A stretch of 64,000 bases of DNA. It comes from DASXKD01 sp963734725 (GTDB lineage Bacteria > Actinomycetota > Actinomycetes > Streptosporangiales > Streptosporangiaceae). The position numbers were made by a program, and so were the translations under genes. Below are positions 26,485 through 34,787 of the stretch, one piece after another. The notes under the pieces were generated by a model, which saw only the letters and a list, made by a program, of their open reading frames with translations, did not search any database and was not told the DNA's origin. The stretch is from assembly GCA_963734725.1 (NCBI GenBank), contig CAVTIX010000008.1, positions 248,001-312,000 on the forward strand. Reading direction: 5' to 3'. Position 1 is the stretch's first letter. Each line of letters opens with the position of its first letter.

Positions 26485-28923
26485 GTGCCATACGCAATGC
26501 CCGCCGCAGACCTGATGCCGGTCATCGACGCGCCGCCTACCCCGATGGTGTCGATGGGCCCCGGCGGCCGGTACCTCGCGCTGGTCCACCATGCGGCCCA
26601 CCCGGTGGTCGCCATGCTGGCCCGCCCGTACCTGGCGCTGGCCGGGCTGCGGATCGACCCGCGGCTGCGGGCCCGCCGGCGGCTGCGCCGCGCGGGCAGA
26701 CTGTCGGCGCTGCGGGTCGACGACGGCGCGGAGCGTTACCTGCGCCTGCCGGACGGGGCGCAGGTGGGCGCCCCGGTCTGGGCGGCCGACGGGCGCCGGT
26801 TCGCGTTCACCGTTGACCAGGCCGAGGGCGTCGGGGTGTGGGTCGCGGACGCCGAATCCGGCGAGGCCGCCGAGGTGCCGGGCCTGGTCGTGTGCGATGT
26901 GCTGGGCGGGGAGCCGGCGGCCGGGGCGGGCACGGTTCGCTGGTCCCGCGATGGGCGCTCGCTGCTGGTGCTGGCCAGCCCCGCGGACCGCCGGGCGCTG
27001 CCGGAACCGGCCGCCGAGCCACGGCTGGAGGAGACCACCGGGAAGCGGTCGCAGCTGGCGACTTACCAGGACCTGCTGCGGACCAGCGCCGACGAGGACC
27101 GGTTCGAGGCGCTGGCCACGTCGGTGCCGTGCCGGGTGGACCCGGCCAGCGGGGAGCGCGCCGAGCTGGGGCCGCCCGGGCTCTACTACCTGCTGCATGA
27201 CTCGCCGGACGGCACGCACCTGCTGGTGCAGCGGCTGCACCGGCCGTTCTCGTTCCGGGTCCCGTGGGCCTGGTTCGCCCGCAGCACGGAGGTCTGGGAC
27301 GCTGCCGGCGGCGTGCGTGCCGTGGTCGCGGACCAGCCGGTCAGCGACGAGGTCCCCCGCCAGGGAGTGCCCGTGGGCCCGCGTCTGGTCGGCTGGGAGG
27401 AGCGCGCACCGGCCAGCCTGACCTGGGCGGAGGCGCTGGACGGCGGGGATCCGGTGGCTCCGGCCGAGTTCCGGGACCGGGTCTTCCGGTTTGCCGCGCC
27501 GTTCGACGGCGCGCCCCGGCACGCCTTCGACCTGCGGCACCGTTGCGTGGGCTGGTACGACCTCGATGCGCCGCAGCAGGTGCTGGTGGTCGAGCACGAC
27601 CGCGATCGCCGCTGGCTGACCACGTGGTGGTGCGACCTGGACGCGGCGCGAGAGCGCAAAGTGGTGTTCGACCGGTCGGTAGACGACGCCTACGGCGATC
27701 CCGGCATCCCGCTGCGGGTGACCCACCCCGACGGCGCGCAGACCGTGCTGGCCGACGGGACGGTCATCTACCTGCGCGGGGACGGCGACACCCCGGACGG
27801 GAAACGGCCGTTCCTGGACCGGTTCGACCTCGCCACCGGAGCGGCCAATCGCATATACGAGAGCCCGCGGGGAAGCACGCAGCATGTGCTCGGCTTCACC
27901 ACGGCGGAGCGGGACCAGGTGCTGCTCTGGCATGAGAGCCCGGCCGAGCCGCCGAACCTGATCGTGGCGGGCCTCGGCGGCGGCGGGTCAAGGGCGCTGA
28001 CCGCCTGGCCCGATCCGCATCCGCAGCTCACCCAGGTCACCAAACGGCTGATCACGCACGACCGGGGCGACGGGGTGACCCTGTCCGGGATGCTGTACCT
28101 GCCGCCCGGCCATGATCCGGCCGTGCATGGCCGGCTGCCGCTGGTCATCTGGGCCTACCCGTTCGATTTCGGTAGCGCGGACACCGCCGGCCAGATCCGG
28201 GCCGACAAGTTCGAGTTCACCCGGATCACCGCGCTCGGCCCGGTGGTGTTCACGCTGCGCGGTTACGCGGTGCTGGCCGACGCCACCATGCCGGTGATCG
28301 GCGACCCGGAGACCATGAACGACACCTACCTGGAACAGGTCACCGGCGCGGCCAAGGCCCACATCCGGGCGCTGGACGAGGCCGGGATCATCGACCCGGC
28401 CCGGGTCGCCGTGGGCGGGCACAGCTACGGGGGCTTCATGACGGCGAACCTGCTCGCGCATACCGACGCGTTCGCGGCCGGTATCGCCCGCAGCGGCGCC
28501 TACAACCGTACCCTGACGCCGTTCGGCTTCCAGAGCGAGCGGCGCAGCTACTGGGAGGCTGCCGGGGTCTACGACCAGGTCTCCCCGTTCCGCTACGCGG
28601 ACCGCATCCGCACGCCGCTGTTGCTGATCCACGGCGAGGCGGATCCCAACTCGGGGACCTTCCCGATCCAGTCGGAACGGCTCTTCCAGGCGATCCACGG
28701 CAATGGCGGCACCGCCCGGCTGGTGATGCTGCCCCACGAGGGGCACGCCTACCTCGCCAGGGAATCGGTCATGCACGTGCTCGCAGAAGAACTCAACTGG
28801 CTGGAGCGCTGGCTCGGCCCGGGCGATGGGCACATCCCGGCGGATGAGCGCCTCCCGACGAGCGGGCGCCTCCCGGCGGATGGGCACGTCCCGGCCGCAC
28901 CGCGGCCACCTCGTTCGCGGTGA
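26485..28923 (+). CDS. S9-family serine peptidase, glutamyl-endopeptidase-like
   Basis: An about 812-residue prolyl-oligopeptidase-family enzyme: N-terminal beta-propeller and C-terminal alpha/beta hydrolase. The catalytic Ser is in GGHSYGGFM (about residue 647), Asp in HGEADPNSG and His in PHEGHAY, so it looks active. G-T-F-P-I-Q-S-E-R-L-F-Q-A and the W-A-Y-P insert are most like the S9D glutamyl-peptidase group. GTG at 26485 is the likely start; earlier in-frame ATGs have no family sequence. The last about 25 residues are an 18-bp/6-residue repeat (G-H-I-P-A-D, E-R-L-P-T-S, G-R-L-P-A-D, G-H-V-P-A-A) and run straight into a truncated GDT1 gene. Confidence 0.85.
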   Translation: MPYAMPAADLMPVIDAPPTPMVSMGPGGRYLALVHHAAHPVVAMLARPYLALAGLRIDPRLRARRRLRRAGRLSALRVDDGAERYLRLPDGAQVGAPVWAADGRRFAFTVDQAEGVGVWVADAESGEAAEVPGLVVCDVLGGEPAAGAGTVRWSRDGRSLLVLASPADRRALPEPAAEPRLEETTGKRSQLATYQDLLRTSADEDRFEALATSVPCRVDPASGERAELGPPGLYYLLHDSPDGTHLLVQRLHRPFSFRVPWAWFARSTEVWDAAGGVRAVVADQPVSDEVPRQGVPVGPRLVGWEERAPASLTWAEALDGGDPVAPAEFRDRVFRFAAPFDGAPRHAFDLRHRCVGWYDLDAPQQVLVVEHDRDRRWLTTWWCDLDAARERKVVFDRSVDDAYGDPGIPLRVTHPDGAQTVLADGTVIYLRGDGDTPDGKRPFLDRFDLATGAANRIYESPRGSTQHVLGFTTAERDQVLLWHESPAEPPNLIVAGLGGGGSRALTAWPDPHPQLTQVTKRLITHDRGDGVTLSGMLYLPPGHDPAVHGRLPLVIWAYPFDFGSADTAGQIRADKFEFTRITALGPVVFTLRGYAVLADATMPVIGDPETMNDTYLEQVTGAAKAHIRALDEAGIIDPARVAVGGHSYGGFMTANLLAHTDAFAAGIARSGAYNRTLTPFGFQSERRSYWEAAGVYDQVSPFRYADRIRTPLLLIHGEADPNSGTFPIQSERLFQAIHGNGGTARLVMLPHEGHAYLARESVMHVLAEELNWLERWLGPGDGHIPADERLPTSGRLPADGHVPAAPRPPRSR

Positions 28924-29162
28924 TCTTCGCGGCGGAGTGGGGTGACCTCACCCAGCTGCTCACCGCCAACCTGGCCGCGCACTACCACGCGCCGCTGTCG
29001 GTCGCGACCGGCGCGATCCTGGCCCTGTGGGCAGTCGCCGCGATCGCCGTCACCGGCGGCCGGTGGCTGGGCCGGGTCATCGACGCGTTCCTCATCAGGG
29101 TGGTGACCGCCGTGGTGCTGGCTGGCCTCGGCATCTACGTGGCCGTGGGCGCGATCTTCTGA
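28920..29162 (+). pseudogene. Truncated GDT1/TMEM165-type cation transporter (second half only)
   Basis: The family motif A-E-W-G-D-L-T-Q is followed by LLTANLAA and two further membrane segments, exactly the second half of an actinobacterial UPF0016 protein, which normally has two such E-x-G-D repeats in about 190 residues. The frame is open slightly upstream (A-A-T-S-F-A-V-I-F), also family-like, but it then meets the peptidase tail, so the first half is gone. The annotated GTG gives 80 residues. Half a transporter could only work as a homodimer, so decay is the simpler view. Confidence 0.7.
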
Positions 29163-29320
29163 ACTCCGGAACTCTGCTCTTCTGAACCCGGAATCCCCCC
29201 TCCTGGGCCCGCTCCCGCCCTCCTGCACCCGCTCCCGCCCTTCGGGCCCGCTCCCCGCCCTCCTGCACCCGCTCCCGCCCTCCTGGGCCCGCTCCCGCCC
29301 TCCTGGGCCCAGCGCCCGCT
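29145..29320 (+). repeat. GC-rich short tandem repeats after the GDT1 remnant
   Basis: First, the gene end CTTCTGAAC-T-CCGGAA recurs 23 bp later with minor change, i.e. a second copy of the stop codon region. Then follow about six degenerate copies of a roughly 20-bp pyrimidine-rich unit (CTCCTGGGCCCGCTCCCGCC and CTCCTGCACC variants) up to about 29320. No gene is seen in it. Confidence 0.75.
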
Positions 29321-29339
29321 CTCTCTATGCTTGACCGGC

Positions 29340-29660
29340 ATGAGAGGCCGGCAGCCGAACCCGCGCGGGGAATCGCTCACCGCCCGCCAGAAGCGAGTGT
29401 TCGTGATCGTGGGCGGCTTGCTGATCGTCGTGGTGGCCAGCCTGGGGGCCTGGGCCGCGCTGAGTAATGGCAGCTACGGGCGGTCGGCCAACGGATGCGT
29501 CACCGTGGTGGCGCCGAGCAGCATGGGCGGCGCGGTGCTGCACGCGTGCGGGGACAGGGCGCGGGCCATGTGCCGCCGTGCGTTCACCCAGCACAGCAAG
29601 CTCGACCTGCTGACCCGGCCGCAGTGTCGGCTCGCCGGAATCGCAACGCCGGCCCCGTGA
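29340..29660 (+). CDS. Small single-pass membrane protein of unknown function
   Basis: A 106-residue protein: a basic N-terminus (Q-K-R), one membrane helix (V-F-V-I-V-G-G-L-L-I-V-V-V-A-S-L), then an extracytoplasmic domain with four cysteines (N-G-C, H-A-C, M-C, Q-C) that could form two disulfides. The C-terminal L-T-R-P-Q-C-R-L-A-G-I segment looks like a conserved actinomycete family I cannot name. The start could be at 29331 or 29340. It is convergent with the ArsR gene, with a 7-bp gap. Confidence 0.6.
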   Translation: MRGRQPNPRGESLTARQKRVFVIVGGLLIVVVASLGAWAALSNGSYGRSANGCVTVVAPSSMGGAVLHACGDRARAMCRRAFTQHSKLDLLTRPQCRLAGIATPAP

Positions 29661-29667
29661 CCCGTGC

Positions 29668-30258
29668 TCAGTCCTTCCCGTTGGCCGACTCGGCGCGCGG
29701 CACGATGAGGCGCGCCACCCGGACCCGTCGGCTCTTGTCCGGCCGGGAGTCACGCCGGCGATTCTTATACGGCTGGAGGACACTACGTAGCGCGCCTGAT
29801 ACTTCCGCGAGTTCCTCGGCGGTCAGCCAGTAGTCGCTGCTGGCCAGTTCCACAGCATCCCGCCATTCCGGCGGCTCGTTGGCCTGGCGGTCGAGGAATT
29901 CGGCGATCAAGGCACGGTTCCGGTCGAGGAACGTTTCCAGCACCGCGCCCTCGGCCAGCACGGTCGCCTGCGGCACCTGCGAACTTACCTCGATCGACCG
30001 GCCCTTGGCCTTCCACGGCCGGTCCCGGCCGTCGGCGCGGGCCTGGCCAGCCTCGACGATCCCCCACCGCGCCAGGGCCTTCAGGTGGTAGCTCGTCGCG
30101 CTCGGAGACAGCCCGGTGAGCGAGGCGCATTCGGTCGCGGTGAGTTCGTCGCCGGGGAACAGCGCCTCAATGATCGCCAGTCGCGCCGGGTGTGCGAGCG
30201 CGCGGATCGCCCGGGGATCCGACAAGACGATCTTGTCGTCCTGCTGCTGCTTGGGCAT
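29668..30258 (-). CDS. ArsR/helix-turn-helix transcriptional regulator
   Basis: A 196-residue winged-helix regulator of the ArsR type. The N-terminal domain reads L-S-D-P-R-A-I-R-A-L-A-H-P-A-R-L-A-I-I-E-A-L, then E-C-A-S-L-T-G-L-S-P-S-A-T-S-Y-H-L-K-A-L as the recognition helix region. No metal-binding cysteine pair is visible, so the signal is not an arsenic-type thiophilic metal. The C-terminal half is longer than classic ArsR and acidic to basic. It is divergent from the MFS exporter at 30311, and a long inverted repeat covers the exporter start, so it most likely represses that exporter. Confidence 0.85.
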   Translation of the reverse strand: MPKQQQDDKIVLSDPRAIRALAHPARLAIIEALFPGDELTATECASLTGLSPSATSYHLKALARWGIVEAGQARADGRDRPWKAKGRSIEVSSQVPQATVLAEGAVLETFLDRNRALIAEFLDRQANEPPEWRDAVELASSDYWLTAEELAEVSGALRSVLQPYKNRRRDSRPDKSRRVRVARLIVPRAESANGKD

Positions 30259-30283
30259 GCCCGAATCCTAGCGGTTGACAGTG

Positions 30284-30320
30284 AGATGTTAAGCAATCAT
30301 TATTTAGTATATGCTTAACA
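30284..30320. promoter_or_regulatory. Inverted repeat TGTTAAGCA-N19-TGCTTAACA, ArsR-type operator over the MFS start
   Basis: Two perfect 9-bp arms at 30284-30292 and 30312-30320 flank an AT-rich segment containing TTATTTAGTAT, in an otherwise GC-rich region. The right arm overlaps the ATG of the exporter at 30311. The AT-rich segment can serve as the -10 region of a leaderless transcript beginning at that ATG. Confidence 0.75.
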
Positions 30321-31639
30321 CCTACCGGCCGCTGGCCCGCAACCGCGACTTCCTCATCTCGCTCGCCGGCCGCTGCGCCTCCCGGTTCGGCGACGAGGTG
30401 GCGGTCGTCGCGCTGACGTTGCGTCTGCAAGCCGCGGGCGGGCGCCCCTACCTCATCGCGCTGCTGCTTGCGGCCGGCCTGGTGCCCAGCATCGCGGCGG
30501 CGGGGCCAGCAGGACGGGTGGCCGACTCGGTCGATTCGCGGCGCGTTCTGGTCACCGCCGCGGTGGCCCAGGCCTGCTGCTGCGTGCCGCTGATCTTCGT
30601 GCACCAGGTGGCGGCGATGATCGTCCTGGTAGCGGTGCTCGGCACCGGAGCGGCGTTCTCCCAGGCGACCTGGCAGGCACTCATCCCCCGGGCGGTCGGC
30701 GAGGAGAACATTGGCACGGCCACGGCCGTGCAGCAGGCCGCGTTCACGCTCGCCACGATCCTCGCCCCCGTGGTGGGCGGGATACTCACCGCGGCGTTCG
30801 GCACCGCGATTCCGTTGGCTCTGGACGCGATCACGTTCGGCGCGATGGCCGTCGCCGCCGTCGCGATACGGACCCGGCGGGGTGGTGCCCAGGCAGCGCA
30901 GGGTGCCCAGGCGGAACAGCGCGCGGAGGCAGAGCAGGGCGCCCGGGCAGCGCAGGGCGCGCAGGAAGAGCAAGGCGACCGGGCGGAGCAGGGCGCCCAG
31001 CGGGACGCGGCCGGAGGCTGGGCGGCCCTGCGCAGCGATCCGCTGCTCGCCCCGCTGGTCGCCGGGCTCACCGCGTTCGTGCTGCTCGGCATGATGACCA
31101 ACGTCGTGCAGGTCTTCCTGGTACGGGAAACGCTGCACGCCAGCGCCGCATGGTTCGGCGGGCTGGAGGCGATCACGATGGCCGGCCTCGCCTGCGGCGT
31201 GCTGGCCTGCGGGCGGATCACCACCGACGCCGCGCGGGCCTGGACGGTCGCCGCCGGCGCGGCCGTCATGTCGCTGGCCTTGCTGGCCATCGGCCTCGCC
31301 CCGGCGATACTGCTGCTCGTGCCGTTCGCCGTGCTCGTCGGGGCCGGCAACGGGATGGTGAACGTGTGCGCGGCCACGCTGGTCATGACGCGCACGCAGG
31401 AGCGGATGCGAGGCCGGGTATCCGCAGCGCTGTGGGCCGTGCTCAACGCGACCTCGGTGGCCTCGCTCGCGGCGGGCGGCGCCCTCGCGGCGGTCCTGGA
31501 CCCGCGGCAGGTATACCTGCTGGCCGGCGCCCTGGGCAGCGTGGTCACGCTGTGGATGGCGGTGCGCCTATCGCAGCGGCTGGGCACCGGCCGAGGTCAC
31601 CGTGATATTTCGTTCGCCGTTGAACAGTCCCGGGCCTAG
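30311..31639 (+). CDS. MFS exporter
   Basis: A 442-residue major facilitator with about twelve helices. N-R-D-F-L-I-S-L-A-G-R-C-A-S-R-F-G-D-E near the start and the loop after helix 2 (P-A-G-R-V-A-D-S-V-D-S-R-R) match the MFS_3/enterobactin-exporter-like drug transporters. The central cytoplasmic loop carries a low-complexity insert of about 45 residues rich in A-Q-G-A-Q-A-E-Q repeats (bases about 30890-31005). No ribosome binding site is available upstream of the ATG, which fits a leaderless mRNA. Divergent ArsR suggests substrate-induced expression. Substrate unknown. Confidence 0.85.
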   Translation: MLNTYRPLARNRDFLISLAGRCASRFGDEVAVVALTLRLQAAGGRPYLIALLLAAGLVPSIAAAGPAGRVADSVDSRRVLVTAAVAQACCCVPLIFVHQVAAMIVLVAVLGTGAAFSQATWQALIPRAVGEENIGTATAVQQAAFTLATILAPVVGGILTAAFGTAIPLALDAITFGAMAVAAVAIRTRRGGAQAAQGAQAEQRAEAEQGARAAQGAQEEQGDRAEQGAQRDAAGGWAALRSDPLLAPLVAGLTAFVLLGMMTNVVQVFLVRETLHASAAWFGGLEAITMAGLACGVLACGRITTDAARAWTVAAGAAVMSLALLAIGLAPAILLLVPFAVLVGAGNGMVNVCAATLVMTRTQERMRGRVSAALWAVLNATSVASLAAGGALAAVLDPRQVYLLAGALGSVVTLWMAVRLSQRLGTGRGHRDISFAVEQSRA

Positions 31640-31644
31640 TCTCG

Positions 31645-32670
31645 GTGCCCGTGAGCCGTCACGGGAAAACCCGGCCGCCAGCCAGCACCAGCGCCCACGC
31701 GCCGGGCGCCGGCCTCGACCGGCGGGCGCTGGCCGCGGTTTCGGTCACGGTCGTGGCCTGGGCGTCGGCGTTCGTCGCGATCCGCGGTGCGGGACGGTAC
31801 TTCGATCCGGGCGCGCTGGCCCTGGGCCGGCTTCTGGCGGGCTCGTTGGTCCTCGGTGCGGTCTGGCTGGCCCGCGGTGAAGGCTGGCCGCCGCGCGCCG
31901 CCTGGCCGGGCATCGCGGGTGCCGGGGTGCTCTGGTTCGGCGTGTACATGGTCGCGCTGAACTGGGGCGAGCGGCACGTGGACGCGGGCACGGCCGCGAT
32001 GATCATCAACATCGGCCCGGTGGTCATCGCGGTGCTGGGCGGCTGGCTGCTGCAGGAGGGCTTTCCGCGCCGCCTGCTGGCCGGGCTGGCCGTGTCGTTC
32101 GCCGGCGCGGCCGTGGTCGCGGTGTCGGAGTCCGGTGGCAGCAGTGGCTCGCTGCTCGGCGTGGTCATGTGCCTGCTCGCCGCTGCGTCCTACGCCACCG
32201 CCGTGGTCGGCCAGAAGCCCGCGCTGCGGCACGCGTCCGCGCTGCAGGTGACCACGTTCGGGTGTTTCGCCGGGACGGTGGCCACCTTGCCGTTCGCGGC
32301 CCAACTGGTGTCGCAGACCGCCAGCGCGCCGGTGAGCGCGACGCTCACGGTGATCTACCTGGGCGTGGTCCCCACCGCGCTGGCGTTCACTACCTGGGCG
32401 TACGCGCTGAACCGCACCACCGCCGGCAAGATGGGCGTGACCACGTACATCGTGCCCGTCCTGGTCGTCCTGATGTCGTGGGCATTCCTCGGCGAGACCC
32501 CGCGACCGCTGGCTTACCTGGGCGGGGTGCTGTGCTTGGCCGGCGTGGCGATCTCGCGCAGGCCCACGCGGTCGGCGCAGGCCGAACCCGTCGCGGACGA
32601 GCCGGTCACCGAAGAGCCTGCCAGCTCCGCCATCCGTACCGGCTCGGGACAAGTCGGCCACCTGCGCTAA
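31645..32670 (+). CDS. EamA/DMT-family transporter
   Basis: A drug/metabolite transporter of about 340 residues with ten predicted helices formed by two EamA repeats: V-T-V-V-A-W-A-S-A-F-V-A-I-R opens repeat one and G-V-V-M-C-L-L-A-A-A-S-Y-A-T repeat two. The ending P-V-L-V-V-L-M-S-W-A-F-L-G-E-T-P-R-P-L-A-Y-L-G-G is classic. It follows the MFS gene by 5 bp, so it may be in the same transcript. GTG at 31645 or 31651. The hydrophilic tail of about 40 residues is acidic. The 270 bp after it hold only the ssrA terminator and no convincing gene. Confidence 0.85.
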   Translation: MPVSRHGKTRPPASTSAHAPGAGLDRRALAAVSVTVVAWASAFVAIRGAGRYFDPGALALGRLLAGSLVLGAVWLARGEGWPPRAAWPGIAGAGVLWFGVYMVALNWGERHVDAGTAAMIINIGPVVIAVLGGWLLQEGFPRRLLAGLAVSFAGAAVVAVSESGGSSGSLLGVVMCLLAAASYATAVVGQKPALRHASALQVTTFGCFAGTVATLPFAAQLVSQTASAPVSATLTVIYLGVVPTALAFTTWAYALNRTTAGKMGVTTYIVPVLVVLMSWAFLGETPRPLAYLGGVLCLAGVAISRRPTRSAQAEPVADEPVTEEPASSAIRTGSGQVGHLR

Positions 32671-32894
32671 CTGCCGCACCGTGGCCGGTTCATCGAACGG
32701 TCGCTGGAAAGGTGGCCGCACCCGCCATAAGGCGGGCTACGTCATGATGTGGGCAGCCGAGATGAGCGACCTGATTATCGACGGGTTCGACCAGCGAATA
32801 CCCGTCGAGATCAGCGACTGACCACCCAAGCCAGACGCGCGGACCGCAACCACCAATCGGGGGTTCCGGGGGCTCGGGCCCCCGGACTAACACT

Positions 32895-32937
32895 AAAAAC
32901 GCTGCGAAGCCGGCCCAAATGGGCCGACGAGCAGCGT
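32895..32937 (-). terminator. Intrinsic terminator of ssrA
   Basis: Read on the minus strand: CGCTGC, an internal stem with GGCCCA-TT-TGGGCC, then GCAGCG followed by T5. The outer and inner stems together give a strong hairpin with a U-run, directly after the CCA end of the tmRNA gene. Confidence 0.8.
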
Positions 32938-32940
32938 ACG

Positions 32941-33312
32941 TGGTGGAGGTGGCGGGGATCGAACCCGCGTCCTTCAGTACATCACCAGGGCTTCTCCGGG
33001 CGCAGCCTGCTGTGGTTTTCTCAGCCCCGGCAGTCTCGCAGGCGAGCCGCCGCCGGGCTCAGTCGCTGTTTGGTGTCCCGCTCAGCCCCGCGACCGGGCT
33101 TAACGGTGGATCCTCCTAGCTGATGCCAGACACCGGGCCGGAGGCGCTCCCGGGCTGACAACCTCTAACTCGCGTTAGGCCGCGAGGGCGAGGTGAGTGC
33201 GCTTTACATTGGCACTTATTGAGGTGCGGTCACAGGTTTAACGAGGTTATGTCCGCCGTCCTCGGCCCGCTTCTCCTGGATCAACTACCGAAGTCGAAGC
33301 CATATCACCCCC
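32941..33312 (-). ncRNA. ssrA: Transfer-messenger RNA (tmRNA)
   Basis: tmRNA rescues ribosomes stalled on broken mRNA together with SmpB, whose gene is about 4.2 kb upstream. The 3' end on the minus strand is the tRNA-like part: T-arm GGGTTCGATCC and acceptor CACCTCC-A-CCA, which pairs with the 5' GGGGGTG starting at 33312 (one G-U pair). The conserved 5' segment with GGCTTCGACTTCG follows. The tag reading frame runs from GCC near 33213 to TAA and gives A-N-V-K-R-T-H-L-A-L-A-A, ending in the protease signal A-L-A-A. Length 372. A transposon ends just upstream of the 5' end, and a terminator lies immediately downstream. Confidence 0.93.
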
Positions 33313-33434
33313 ATGTTCAGTTGTCCGGTGAGCCCTTGGGACCTGCGCAGGTCCCAAGCCTTCACCAGCTCCACGCTACCTTCTCAACAGGAGACAGCCA
33401 ACTGGGATTCCGTTACCTGAAATATCAGCGGCTC
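33313..33434 (-). other. Right end of the transposon: candidate omega RNA 3' part and ssrA promoter
   Basis: A 122-bp non-coding gap between the tnpB stop and the ssrA 5' end. It contains a perfect 24-bp palindrome at 33335-33358 (CTTGGGACCTGC and its complement GCAGGTCCCAAG), 23-46 bases before the ssrA start. In TnpB systems the guide (omega) RNA scaffold is encoded at the 3' end of tnpB through the right end, and the guide is the flanking DNA; here that flank is, or is next to, ssrA. No clear -10/-35 pair for ssrA is seen outside it. Confidence 0.5.
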
Positions 33435-34787
33435 TCAGGCAGCCGGGGCCTTACGGCCCCGGCGTTCACCCGTTGCGGGTGTTCCCGTGGCGGTACCCGC
33501 TGCCCGCGTAGCGCGGGTCTGACGTGGGTTTCCATCGGGCTCGTTTTCCGTCGCCCACCAACTGTGGGAGGACGCGAGGCTCGCGAGGTTGCGGGCCGCG
33601 TTGTGGTCGCGATCAGCGGTGTAGCCGCAGTGATCGCAGCGGTAGGTGCGTTCGGAAAGGCGCAGCTTGGCTTTCACCGCGCCGCAGTTCGAGCAAGTCT
33701 TGCTGGATGGGTACCAGCGGTCGGCCACCACCAGGCGGCCCGCCCGCCATGTGGTTTTGTAGCCGAGCTGGCAGCGAAACTCGCCCATGCCTGCTCCGGC
33801 GATGCGCCGCGCCAGTCGGCGGTTCCTTGTCATGCCGGAGACGTTCAGGTCCTCGATGACGATCGTGCCGAACTTGACGGCGAGACGGGTGGTGAGCTTG
33901 TGCAGTCCGTCCCGGCGCGCGTTAGCGACCTTGGTGTGCAGTCGGGCGATGCGGGCCTGGGCCTGCAACCACCGCTGCGACGGCTTTTGGCCGCTCCGCT
34001 TGTCTGGCCTGATACGCCGGGAGGCTTGGCGCTGCAATCGACGCAGCTCCCGCTGCGCTGCTTCCAGGTGCTCCGGGTTCGGGATCACCTCGCCGGTGGA
34101 CAGCACCGCCAGCGACTTCACCCCCAGGTCTACACCGACTATCGCCTCCGGCCGGGCCGGTGGCAGATCGTTGCGGGTGATCTCCACCGAGAACGACACG
34201 AACCATCGGCCGCCACGATGAGACACGGTCGCGGAGCGGATGCGGGCGGTGCCGCGCTCCACGTGCCGGGCGAGCTTGCGGGTGGACTCGCCCGTGCGCA
34301 CCACCCCGATCCTGGGCAGCCTCACATGCCTGCGGTCCGAGCCGGCCAGGCCGAACGCGCCGGTGGTGAACCGGCACGACAACCCGGCCCGCTTTCCCTT
34401 GAACCTCGGGAACCGGGCCTTCGGGCCACGGCGCTTGCGGCGCTTGCGGCGCTTGGAGTCGTCCCAGTTCTTCAACGCGGCCGCGAGGTTGGCCAGGCCC
34501 GAGGAGTATGCCTCTTTGGAGTTCTTGGCCCACCACGGCGCGACCTCAGCCTTGGCCTGGTTCCAGTCCTTGCGCAGGCTGTAGGACGACCATGACAACG
34601 AGGGGGTGAGCTGATCGCCGGGGATGCCGTAAGACTTCTCGGCGGCACGCTGGTCCAGGTTCGCTTTCACCCGGGCCAGTCCCCAGTTGAAGGCGAACCG
34701 CTGGCCGCCAGAGTGCGACCGTAACCCGGCTTCCTGCGCTGGTACCGGGTCCAGAGCGAACCGGTACGCCTGGATGACCGTACTCAC
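33435..34787 (-). CDS. tnpB: TnpB RNA-guided nuclease of the transposon
   Basis: A 450-residue TnpB, ancestor-type of Cas12, that cuts DNA under guidance of an omega RNA and helps the element persist. The RuvC catalytic residues are all present: Asp220 in VGVDLGVKSLA, Glu312 in IVIEDLNVSGM and Asp394 in DRDHNAARN. The zinc ribbon is C365-x2-C368 and C384-x2-C387. The N-terminal OrfB helix-turn-helix-like domain is intact. GTG start overlaps the tnpA stop. Length is slightly above the usual 400 because of a low-complexity C-terminal tail after the RuvC end. It looks functional. Confidence 0.92.
   Translation of the reverse strand: MSTVIQAYRFALDPVPAQEAGLRSHSGGQRFAFNWGLARVKANLDQRAAEKSYGIPGDQLTPSLSWSSYSLRKDWNQAKAEVAPWWAKNSKEAYSSGLANLAAALKNWDDSKRRKRRKRRGPKARFPRFKGKRAGLSCRFTTGAFGLAGSDRRHVRLPRIGVVRTGESTRKLARHVERGTARIRSATVSHRGGRWFVSFSVEITRNDLPPARPEAIVGVDLGVKSLAVLSTGEVIPNPEHLEAAQRELRRLQRQASRRIRPDKRSGQKPSQRWLQAQARIARLHTKVANARRDGLHKLTTRLAVKFGTIVIEDLNVSGMTRNRRLARRIAGAGMGEFRCQLGYKTTWRAGRLVVADRWYPSSKTCSNCGAVKAKLRLSERTYRCDHCGYTADRDHNAARNLASLASSHSWWATENEPDGNPRQTRATRAAGTATGTPATGERRGRKAPAA

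Noticed and set aside
29163..29320. CRISPR array among the short repeats (also at 335-539 and 56055-56395)
   Set aside because: Units are contiguous without unique spacers, imperfect, and derived from neighbouring gene ends; no cas genes.
31636..32721. Minus-strand open frame opposite the DMT transporter
   Set aside because: Composition and lack of motifs mark it as a shadow; the plus-strand protein has ten membrane helices of the EamA pattern.
32743..32820. A 25-codon plus-strand frame starting M-M-W-A-A-E-M-S-D-L-I-I-D
   Set aside because: Looks mildly protein-like but has no ribosome site, no recognisable family and ends just before the ssrA terminator; not enough to call a gene.
32941..33312. 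tRNA gene, from the T-arm sequence near 32958
   Set aside because: The T-arm and acceptor belong to the tRNA-like domain of tmRNA; the matching 5' half is 370 bases away. No other tRNA-like sequence was noticed.
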